In this document: one piece after another, positions 1 to 5,175 of the stretch
Position numbering within the stretch: the stretch's first letter is position 1
Layout: every line of letters begins with the position of its first letter
Source of the DNA: Tannerella sp.
GTDB lineage: Bacteria > Bacteroidota > Bacteroidia > Bacteroidales > Tannerellaceae
Direction of reading: 5' to 3'
DNA length: 5,175 bases
NCBI GenBank assembly: GCA_031267485.1
Contig: JAIRYY010000036.1
Coordinates: 1-5,175 of the forward strand
The notes under the pieces: generated by a model
Told to the model about the DNA's origin: nothing
Seen by the model: only the letters and a program-made list of their open reading frames with translations
Databases searched by the model: none
Position numbers and translations under genes: made by a program

Positions 1-306
1 TTTTTTAGCCCGTTTGGGGTTTGCGGGGAACCAGCCTTTTGCGACGCGTTTGGCCTGTTCGAAAATTTCGAGTATGGACCAGAAGCACGAAAAGGCAATG
101 ACGCCCATGATTGTGGACAGGCATATTTCCCTTATCAGGACGGACAGGGCGATGAAGACAATCCCGGCGGTCAGGAACAGCCACCAGCATTTTGTGCCCC
201 AGCAGTATTCGGCTTTCACGACGACCGGGTGAAACACTCCGATGATGAGGAACGTTGCAATTCCGATTGTAAGTCCCAGAAGATTGTAGTCGGTCAGGAA
301 GTTCAT
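1..306 (-). CDS. DUF4491 family small inner-membrane protein (3' end cut by window edge)
   Basis: Translating the minus strand from the ATG at 306-304 gives about 102 residues with no stop before the left edge. The start MNFLTDYNLLGL, the central HPVVVKAEY..WGTKCWW block and the end KGWFPANPKR match what I recall of DUF4491, a Bacteroidales family of roughly 100 residues, so only the last few residues and the stop should be missing. Three hydrophobic segments are visible (about residues 9-25, 41-58 and 63-79), giving a likely three-pass inner-membrane protein. The conserved HPVV-KAEY motif lies just after the first segment and an amphipathic basic tail follows the third. Function is unknown. 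The start overlaps the receptor stop (TGATG); an ATG one codon earlier (309-307) would overlap as ATGA. Either arrangement implies translational coupling and a shared transcript with the TonB-dependent receptor. Family recognition is from memory of the motif pattern. Confidence 0.88.
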   Translation of the reverse strand, partial: MNFLTDYNLLGLTIGIATFLIIGVFHPVVVKAEYCWGTKCWWLFLTAGIVFIALSVLIREICLSTIMGVIAFSCFWSILEIFEQAKRVAKGWFPANPKRAKK

Positions 307-2609
307 CATAGCGCGACGTTTATTTTGACGCCGAACTGCAGCGGCTTGCCTTTCTGCATGTAGGGCTTGTTCAGCGATTCGAAGTAGAATGTCGAGTAAT
401 CCGTACCGGTGAGGTTTCTTGTCCACAGATACAGGGACATTATTCCCCGGTGGACGCCGGCCTGCGCGTTGACGACCGCATAAAAGGGCTGTGAGATGCC
501 GTTCCCCTCCGTCCAGTATATTTTTCCCGCGCCGTTGCACTGCGCCGATGCGCTGATGCGGTCTACCGGGCAGTTGCGAAGCGTTTTGCCGTACTGCGCG
601 CCCACGCTTAGCGTGTGCTGCGGCGTGTAGGGGATGTATTTCCCCCGGTAATCGTCCTGCGCATTGTTGTAGTCGACGAACGTCGCATGGGTATATCCGT
701 AGTTCAGGTCGGCGGAGAGTTCGCCGGACAGCCGTGCGGACAGCGAGAGTTCCGCGCCGTAGCTCTCCGCACGGCCAGCGTTACTCAGATAGCGTCCGTT
801 TCCGCTCTCGGCGAACCGGGTGATTTGCAAATCGCGGATATCCATGTAAAAGAAAGTGGCCTCCGCGCGCAGCCGGTCTTCCACCAGCTCGCTTTTCATG
901 CCGGCCTCGTAGCTCCAGCTCGTTTCGGGCCTGTATGAAATGACATCTTTCACCGGTTTGGGTTCCCCAATCACGTAATCCGGCGGAAAATACTGACGGA
1001 ATGCGTTCATGACGTCGTACTGCATGCGGCTTTGCATGATGTCGGCGGACATTTGTACGTTGTATCCTCCGGCCCTGTATCCTTTGGCCGCCGACAGATA
1101 GGCGAACGTGCGCGGGCCGCACTCGTATTTCAGCGAGACTTTCGGCAGGACCTGCCGGAACTCCGCGGAAATCTTTTCGTCAATCACCGAAGCCGGATAG
1201 CGCTCGCTCAGGTCGACGGGCGGCCTGGCGGGCGACGTCTGCATGCTGAGGTTCATCTTTGCCTCGGAGTTGTACGTCAGTTCCTGCTTTTCGTAGTCCA
1301 GGCGGATACCCGCCGTCGCCGACAGGCCGCCGGTGAAAAGATACGTTGACTGGTGGTAAACCGCCGCGCCGAACGAGGGCGTCCTGAAATCGCCGGGAAT
1401 GTACAGCGATTCGTCTGTGATGGTCAGTTTACCCGGCATCCCGACGCTGGACAGGCCGTCGAATACGGGCTGCAGAATCGTTTTTATACCCTCTTCCTTA
1501 AATTCCACCGGCCCCCCGGTGCGGAACTTGCCGTAAAAACCGTGCACGCCGAACGACCACCGGTAATTGTTGTCGCGCGTGCTTTTCACCGATATTTCTT
1601 CGGTGAACGTGTGCTGTTTCTGCCGCTGATTCAGGATGAATACGGAAGAATCGGAAAAATCCTGATCCATCCTCATGTCATCGTCCAGATACTGATATCC
1701 GGTTGTGGAGGCGAGGAGAATGTCCCCGTTCCGGTATCTGAACGACAGGTTGCTGCTCAGCAGCGAGCGTTCGTACGATGATTCGTCGTTGATGTTCACC
1801 CGGTCGACCGTCCCCGTCTCCCCGTTGTAAAACCCGTACGGGAAAGCTCCCTGGCCGGTGTGTTCATACGAGACGGAGTAGGAGGCCGTCAGCTCCGGGG
1901 ATATGGCCAGGAATAACTTCAGGTTTCCGCCGGCGGTATTTTCATAATCGGCTTTCCGGTTGTTGTACGCGTTTGTAAAAAAGCCGTCGCCATGGTCGTA
2001 ATATGCGCCGGCCGACAGTCCGAAGCTGTCTCCCGGCTTGCTGTAAGAGGATATTTTCGCGTTCACCTGTCCGTGGTTCCCGTAAGAAAGGGATGCTTTC
2101 ACGCCCTGATAGTCCAGGGGCGAAAGCGTGTGAACATTGATGATGCCCCCCATCGCATTGCGTCCGTACAGCGTTCCCTGCGGGCCGCGCAGCACTTCAA
2201 TCCGCTGAATGTCCGTCAGCTCGAAATCGAACGCGCTTTTGTCCATATAGGGGGCGTCGTCGACGTACAGACCGATGGACTGTCCGCTGCTGCGCGCCCC
2301 GACACCTCTTATATAAACGGCCGAAGTCAGTTTTGCGCCGTAGTCGGGTATGTACAGGTTCGGAACAAACGAGCTGATATCCTTTATCGACGTCACCTGT
2401 CTTTCCGCTATCTGCCGGGGCGAAAGCGTCGAAACGGCGCCGGGCAGCGTGCGCAGCCTGTTTGTTTCCTTTGATGACGAGGTGACGATGATTTCGTCGA
2501 TGAGAAATGTTTTAATCGTGTCCTGCGGAGCGTCCTTTTCTTCGGCCGATACCGTCCGGGCTGTCGAAATGATGCCGGTAAGAGCGAGCAGTAAAATCCT
2601 TTTTTTCAT
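306..2609 (-). CDS. TonB-dependent outer-membrane receptor, FyuA/iron-complex type
   Basis: This 767-residue protein is a ligand-gated outer-membrane importer powered by TonB-ExbBD. Residues 1-22 are a signal peptide (KKR, then LLLALTGII, with cleavage likely after VSA). A TonB-box-like stretch DEIIVTSS lies at about 38-45. The plug domain spans about 50-160, with RGVG (101-104), YVDDAPY (115-121) and the hallmark IEVLRGPQGTLYGRNAMGG (137-155). The rest is a 22-strand-type beta barrel rich in aromatic residues, with FyuA-like pieces such as AAKGYRAGGYNVQM, SYEAGMKSEL and YLSNAGRAESYGAELS. There is no N-terminal carboxypeptidase-like or STN extension and no SusD partner next door, so it looks like a siderophore, haem or other metal-complex receptor rather than a glycan (SusC) one. 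The ligand cannot be read from the sequence. The C-terminus ends in NVAL instead of the usual terminal Phe/Trp. The start has the only signal-peptide-compatible ATG; the leader is A-rich with no strong ribosome binding site. Confidence 0.95.
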   Translation of the reverse strand: MKKRILLLALTGIISTARTVSAEEKDAPQDTIKTFLIDEIIVTSSSKETNRLRTLPGAVSTLSPRQIAERQVTSIKDISSFVPNLYIPDYGAKLTSAVYIRGVGARSSGQSIGLYVDDAPYMDKSAFDFELTDIQRIEVLRGPQGTLYGRNAMGGIINVHTLSPLDYQGVKASLSYGNHGQVNAKISSYSKPGDSFGLSAGAYYDHGDGFFTNAYNNRKADYENTAGGNLKLFLAISPELTASYSVSYEHTGQGAFPYGFYNGETGTVDRVNINDESSYERSLLSSNLSFRYRNGDILLASTTGYQYLDDDMRMDQDFSDSSVFILNQRQKQHTFTEEISVKSTRDNNYRWSFGVHGFYGKFRTGGPVEFKEEGIKTILQPVFDGLSSVGMPGKLTITDESLYIPGDFRTPSFGAAVYHQSTYLFTGGLSATAGIRLDYEKQELTYNSEAKMNLSMQTSPARPPVDLSERYPASVIDEKISAEFRQVLPKVSLKYECGPRTFAYLSAAKGYRAGGYNVQMSADIMQSRMQYDVMNAFRQYFPPDYVIGEPKPVKDVISYRPETSWSYEAGMKSELVEDRLRAEATFFYMDIRDLQITRFAESGNGRYLSNAGRAESYGAELSLSARLSGELSADLNYGYTHATFVDYNNAQDDYRGKYIPYTPQHTLSVGAQYGKTLRNCPVDRISASAQCNGAGKIYWTEGNGISQPFYAVVNAQAGVHRGIMSLYLWTRNLTGTDYSTFYFESLNKPYMQKGKPLQFGVKINVAL

Positions 2610-2663
2610 ATATATGCCTGTATGTTTGTTTGGTTGTTAAAGCTTTCCTGAATTTACATTCGT

Positions 2664-2704
2664 TTTGCGACTGCAAAGGAACTTTAAAAGTCTGATACAG
2701 GCAA
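2664..2704 (-). promoter_or_regulatory. Probable promoter of the TonB receptor unit, with a dyad at the start site
   Basis: On the minus strand TTCCTTTG (2681-2674) matches the Bacteroidota -7 consensus TAnnTTTG with one mismatch. A TTG core at 2704-2702 lies 20 bases upstream, the expected -33 spacing. Transcription would start near 2668, leaving a leader of about 60 bases before the ATG at 2609. A short perfect dyad, TTTGC-N4-GCAAA (2664-2677), covers the -7 end and the predicted start site. The site is inferred from consensus only. Confidence 0.5.
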
Positions 2705-2722
2705 TCACTATATGTAGTGATT
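2703..2722. promoter_or_regulatory. Perfect 8+8 inverted repeat, candidate operator of the TonB receptor
   Basis: AATCACTA (2703-2710), spacer TATG, TAGTGATT (2715-2722) is a perfect 20-base interrupted palindrome. It overlaps the proposed -33 element of the receptor promoter, where a repressor or activator dimer would typically bind. On the plus strand it is followed by TTTTTC, but no plus-strand gene precedes it. On the minus strand no T tract follows. An operator is therefore a better reading than a terminator. I do not recognise the motif as a standard Fur box. Confidence 0.45.
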
Positions 2723-2731
2723 TTTCTTTGT

Positions 2732-2748
2732 CCGCCGGCGGGCGGCGG
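2732..2748 (-). terminator. GC-rich hairpin just after thrH, possible weak terminator
   Basis: CCGCCG (2732-2737) and CGGCGG (2743-2748) form a six-pair all-GC stem with a five-base loop, starting seven bases beyond the thrH stop. On the minus strand the stem is followed by ACAAAGAAAAA, which has no U tract, so this is not a canonical intrinsic terminator. It could slow polymerase, protect the transcript 3' end, or mean nothing. Confidence 0.25.
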
Positions 2749-2755
2749 GAGGATT

Positions 2756-3370
2756 TCAGTCGCAGCAGGTATGCTGCCGTATTAACGCCTTGAGTTCGGC
2801 GACATTCTTTGCCACGGGAAATTCCGGATAGTCGGCCACCACGTTGTCGGGCGGGCAGTATAATATCCCGGCATCCGCCGCCTTGAGCATGGAAATATCG
2901 TTGTAGGAATCGCCGAAAGCGAGCACTTTGTAATTCAGGCTTTGGAACGCCTCCACGGTTTTGCGTTTGGGGTCGGGCTGACGCAGCCTGTAACCGGCGA
3001 TTCTTCCCGATTCGTCAACCACGAGCGAATGACAGAGCAGCAGGGGATTTTCGAGCTGATTCATCAGAGGCTGCGCAAATTCGATGAACGTGTCCGAAAC
3101 AATTGCAAAACGCGACACTTTGCGCAGCCACCGGACAAAATCCAGCGCCCCGTCAAGAGGCTCAAGCGAAGCAATGACCTTTTGGATATCTTCCAGTTTC
3201 AGGTTATAATCGTCCAGCGTCTGTAAACGGTATTTCATCAGTTCATCGTAATCCCTGATATCGCGTGTCGTAAGTTTCAGTTTCTCTATTCCCGTCCTTT
3301 TCGCCACGTTAATCCATATTTCGGGGACAAAAACCCCTTCCAAATCAGCACAAATGACCCACATGTTCAT
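2756..3370 (-). CDS. thrH: ThrH: phosphoserine phosphatase / homoserine phosphotransferase (HAD superfamily)
   Basis: The 204-residue product matches ThrH over its whole length (Pseudomonas ThrH is 205 residues). ThrH is a cytosolic HAD enzyme that dephosphorylates phosphoserine and can pass the phosphate to homoserine, linking serine and threonine synthesis. Numbered from the ATG at 3370, visible motifs are motif I ADLEGVFVPEIW with nucleophile D9 and E11 in place of the usual second Asp (characteristic of ThrH), TTRDIRDYDELM (34-45), motif II S92 in IVSDTF, LLLCHSL, motif III K135 in RQPDPKR, and motif IV GDSYND (153-158). A TTG four codons upstream (3382) would lie almost on the predicted transcription start, so I prefer ATG 3370, preceded by GAAAG six bases away; ATG 3364 is also possible. 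The gene has its own promoter box, 104 bases after the dehydrogenase stop. Confidence 0.93.
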   Translation of the reverse strand: MNMWVICADLEGVFVPEIWINVAKRTGIEKLKLTTRDIRDYDELMKYRLQTLDDYNLKLEDIQKVIASLEPLDGALDFVRWLRKVSRFAIVSDTFIEFAQPLMNQLENPLLLCHSLVVDESGRIAGYRLRQPDPKRKTVEAFQSLNYKVLAFGDSYNDISMLKAADAGILYCPPDNVVADYPEFPVAKNVAELKALIRQHTCCD

Positions 3371-3395
3371 AATAACTTTCAAATTGAATGAGCCG

Positions 3396-3403
3396 CAAAG
3401 TTA
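3396..3403 (-). promoter_or_regulatory. -7 promoter box of thrH
   Basis: TAACTTTG on the minus strand is a perfect match to the Bacteroidota -7 consensus TAnnTTTG, 25 bases before the chosen thrH ATG. It predicts a short leader of about 20 bases. I see no TTTG at the -33 distance. It suggests that thrH can be transcribed separately from the upstream dehydrogenase gene. Confidence 0.5.
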
Positions 3404-3474
3404 CGGATTCCTGTCGTAATATGATTTTTTTTCGGGCAGAATTTACAAAATTAAGATTGCGGCGAAATTCTGTC

Positions 3475-4437
3475 TTAAAGGACCAGGCTTACCGGGCGGT
3501 CGTTTTCAAAGAATCCGATGACGTTGTTGCTGACGGCTTTCGCCATTTCGATGCGCGAGTAGGCGGTCTGCGTGCCGATGTGAGGGGTCAGCACGACGTT
3601 GTCCATCGTCAGCAGTTCCGGCAGGGGATGGTCGCCAAACTCATACATGTCAAGTCCGGCGCCATGGATTGTTCCGGCTTTCAGCGCTTCGACCAGCGCC
3701 CGCTCATCGACCAGCGGGCCGCGCGAAGTATTAATCAGGATGGCTGTCGATTTCATTTTCTTCAGTTCTTCCGCTCCGATGATGTGATGCGTATCGGGCG
3801 TATACGGCGCGTTGAGCGAAACGAAATCCGACAGGGCAAGCAGGTCGTCCATGCCGGTATAGATAGCGCCCAGCCGCGTTTCCTCGTTAAGGTCGAGGCG
3901 GCGACGGTTACAGTAAACAACATCCATGCCGCAGGCCCGCGCCCGTTTGCAGAGCGCCTTTCCGATGCGTCCCATGCCGATGATTCCGAGGGTGGCTCCC
4001 GTAACCCGCATCCCCAGATTTTCAAGAACGCCCACTTTCATGTCCGTACCCAAAGCGCGCAGCTTGCGGTCACATTCGCTTACGCGGCGGGCCGTATCCA
4101 GAATCAGCGCGAGAGCGACATTCGCCGTCGGGTCGGTCGTCGGGCCGGGCGTGTTGGCCACCGCAATCCCCTTTTCCGACGCATGGGCGACATCTATATT
4201 ATTGTATCCCACCGCATAATTGGCGATGATTCGCAAATTCAAGCCTCTGTCAATCAGTTTCCCGTCGACCGGGAAATTAAACATGGGACACAGCGCGTCG
4301 TATCCGGGAATCATCTCCGACACCTCGTCATAAGTGAAATCCGCCTCCCCGGCGGGAAACGTGACTTCATATTTATTTTCCAGTTCGCAAAAACCCTCGC
4401 GAAACATATTATAAGTGACAAGCGCTTTCTTTTTCAT
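3475..4437 (-). CDS. NAD-dependent D-2-hydroxyacid dehydrogenase (glyoxylate/hydroxypyruvate reductase-like)
   Basis: The 320-residue protein has the full architecture of the D-2-hydroxyacid dehydrogenase family: a split substrate-binding domain (about 1-100 and 290-320) around a Rossmann domain. It should reversibly reduce a 2-oxoacid with NAD(P)H in the cytosol; glyoxylate, hydroxypyruvate or phosphohydroxypyruvate are possible. Visible motifs are NYAVGYNNID (73-82), NTPGP (95-99), nucleotide-binding GMGRIG (154-159), catalytic Arg239 in INTSRGPLVDE, and catalytic His286 in LTPHIGT. There is no ACT domain, so it is not long-form SerA. The usual EP glutamate after GLD is absent as such: GLDMYEFGDHPLP carries E266 and D269 instead. 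The frame is open back to 4554, but that extension spans the promoter; MKKKALVTYN at 4437 is the natural N-terminus, preceded by a GAAG. The exact substrate is not decidable. Confidence 0.93.
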   Translation of the reverse strand: MKKKALVTYNMFREGFCELENKYEVTFPAGEADFTYDEVSEMIPGYDALCPMFNFPVDGKLIDRGLNLRIIANYAVGYNNIDVAHASEKGIAVANTPGPTTDPTANVALALILDTARRVSECDRKLRALGTDMKVGVLENLGMRVTGATLGIIGMGRIGKALCKRARACGMDVVYCNRRRLDLNEETRLGAIYTGMDDLLALSDFVSLNAPYTPDTHHIIGAEELKKMKSTAILINTSRGPLVDERALVEALKAGTIHGAGLDMYEFGDHPLPELLTMDNVVLTPHIGTQTAYSRIEMAKAVSNNVIGFFENDRPVSLVL

Positions 4438-4488
4438 CTTCAATTCAGCTTTTGGCCGCCGCAAACGCCTGCGTCCGGCTATCGGGCG

Positions 4489-4520
4489 CAAAAATATGAA
4501 AAAAAACGCGACAATCCAAA
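4489..4520 (-). promoter_or_regulatory. Promoter of the D-2-hydroxyacid dehydrogenase gene
   Basis: On the minus strand TTTG (4520-4517) is followed after exactly 20 bases by TATTTTTG (4496-4489), a perfect fit to the Bacteroidota -33/-7 consensus. Transcription would start around 4483, about 45 bases before the ATG at 4437. This supports the 4437 start over the longer open frame from 4554. Confidence 0.65.
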
Positions 4521-4618
4521 AGCCGTCCTGACAGCATTTACATCCCAACCTCACGGATTGTCTGTTTCATTTCCAGGAATTAACCGGGAATAATTTTCAC
4601 TTTTTTCTTCTAACCTGA

Positions 4619-4864
4619 GTTCGACATAATAACAGAAGTCTCCGCTTAGCGCCGGAAGAACTGGAGCTGCTTAAAAAGCTTGAAGACGAAGATTAGATTG
4701 ACTTGTATTATGCCGACGGCTCTCATTTTTCGCTCACGCCAAGTGTACGGTACGCCGGGCAAAAGAAGGGTGAGGAAATATTTTTACCTTCGTCGGAGTT
4801 AATCGCACTGAGCGTTTTCGGAATCATGTCAAAAGATTGCCGACTACATTCCCCCAATCCCTGA
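4619..4864 (+). pseudogene. Decayed IS630-family transposase fragment
   Basis: Read on the plus strand in the frame of 4649, the translation is ..LAPEELELLKKLEDED, a TAG stop (4694-4696), then IDLYYADGSHFSLTPSVRYA and, continuing, GQKKGEEIFLPSS..ALSVFGIMSKDCRL. This matches the IS630-family transposase segment that normally reads like IDLYYxDESxFSLTPxVPYAWQPKGE..LPS..RLNVLGFMxRDNRL; the Asp at 4715-4717 is the first residue of the DDE catalytic triad. Only about 75 codons survive. The N-terminal helix-turn-helix part and the second Asp and Glu are absent, and the frame carries an internal TAG and substitutions at conserved sites (for example AGQ where AWQ is usual). No terminal inverted repeats or TA target duplication were found. 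It cannot encode an active enzyme. Homology fades near 4846; the stop at 4862-4864 is fortuitous. Confidence 0.8.
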
Positions 4865-4918
4865 CCGGCCACTCGCCGGTCATCAACGCATTCTTGACAG
4901 GTGCGTTGATTTTTTTTT
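4862..4918 (+). terminator. Tandem hairpin with T tract: intrinsic terminator
   Basis: Two hairpins stand back to back. TGACCGGC (4862-4869) pairs perfectly with GCCGGTCA (4875-4882) across a five-base loop. ATCAACGCA (4882-4890) pairs perfectly with TGCGTTGAT (4902-4910) across an 11-base loop, followed by nine T (4910-4918). The second stem and T run are a textbook rho-independent terminator for plus-strand transcription. No intact plus-strand gene lies upstream in the window, so it may insulate the next promoter from transcription through the transposase remnant, or be the tail of a small transcript. Confidence 0.7.
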
Positions 4919-4945
4919 CGCTCAACAGCGATATTTTTTTGTGTT

Positions 4946-4979
4946 TTTGTTTTGTTTATAAAAAAATGCATTATCTTTG
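4946..4979 (+). promoter_or_regulatory. Bacteroidota-type promoter driving the (GA)n open frame
   Basis: TATCTTTG (4972-4979) matches the -7 consensus TAnnTTTG exactly and is followed by CAGCGCAA, much like the receptor promoter (CTTTGCAGTCGCAA). Candidate -33 TTTG elements lie at 4951-4954 (17-base spacer) and 4946-4949 (22-base spacer), inside an A/T-tract-rich region. Predicted transcription starts near 4986, about 26 bases before the ATG at 5012. Confidence 0.6.
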
Positions 4980-5011
4980 CAGCGCAATTTTTTTTAAAAA
5001 TACATATTATT

Positions 5012-5175
<164 letters not shown>

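Noticed and set aside
615..2474. Several 100-160 codon plus-strand frames inside the receptor gene
   Set aside because: All are antisense to the well-supported TonB-dependent receptor and have low-complexity Arg/Val/Gln-rich translations typical of shadows.
2703..2722. Intrinsic terminator of thrH
   Set aside because: On the minus strand the AT-rich stem is followed by GCCTG rather than a T tract, and it sits against the receptor -33 element, so an operator fits better.
3371..3382. TTG start of thrH at 3382
   Set aside because: The predicted transcription start from the TAACTTTG box would fall within about ten bases of it, and ThrH proteins begin just before the DLEG motif, matching ATG 3370 or 3364.
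4438..4554. 39-codon N-terminal extension of the dehydrogenase
   Set aside because: A near-perfect -33/-7 promoter (4520-4489) lies inside it, and family members start at the MKKKALVTYN position.
3388..4593. 401-codon plus-strand open frame opposite the dehydrogenase
   Set aside because: It lies antisense to a clearly conserved gene, its translation is Arg/His/Gln-rich with no recognisable domain, and it runs through two promoter regions. It is a shadow of the GC-rich coding strand despite being longer than the real gene.

Overview
The window looks like a chromosomal segment of a Bacteroidales bacterium (phylum Bacteroidota). Three things point there: a DUF4491 small membrane protein, a family I know mainly from this order; several promoter-like sites of the Bacteroidota type (TTTG/TTG near -33, TAnnTTTG near -7); and gene starts without a strong Shine-Dalgarno sequence. 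Genus cannot be fixed from the sequence.

Layout, left to right. Positions 1-2609 hold a minus-strand two-gene unit: an outer-membrane TonB-dependent receptor (306-2609) resembling FyuA/iron-complex receptors, followed by a DUF4491 membrane protein (1-306, running off the left edge) whose start overlaps the receptor stop (TGATG). Positions 2610-2755 are the receptor's control region, with a Bacteroidota-type promoter and a perfect 8+8 inverted repeat abutting the -33 element. Next come two more minus-strand genes, each with its own -7 box: thrH (2756-3370; phosphoserine phosphatase/homoserine phosphotransferase) and an NAD-dependent D-2-hydroxyacid dehydrogenase (3475-4437). Both are metabolic enzymes of the amino-acid/hydroxyacid type, and a link through serine metabolism is possible but only inferred.

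From 4438 to the right edge there is no intact conserved gene. This part holds the dehydrogenase promoter, a decayed plus-strand IS630-type transposase fragment with an internal TAG, a tandem hairpin ending in a T tract (an intrinsic terminator on the plus strand), and then an AT-rich stretch with a perfect TATCTTTG promoter box. About 30 bases after that box begins an open frame that encodes 27 ordinary residues, runs through a perfect (GA)24 microsatellite read as alternating Glu-Arg, and continues open to the window edge.

The best candidate for something new is this right-hand element: terminator, promoter, short leader frame and a long uninterrupted dinucleotide tract. It has the architecture of a slipped-strand, phase-variable (contingency) gene, which would be unusual in a phylum better known for invertible-promoter switching. 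The downstream gene lies outside the window, so its identity and its true reading frame are unknown.
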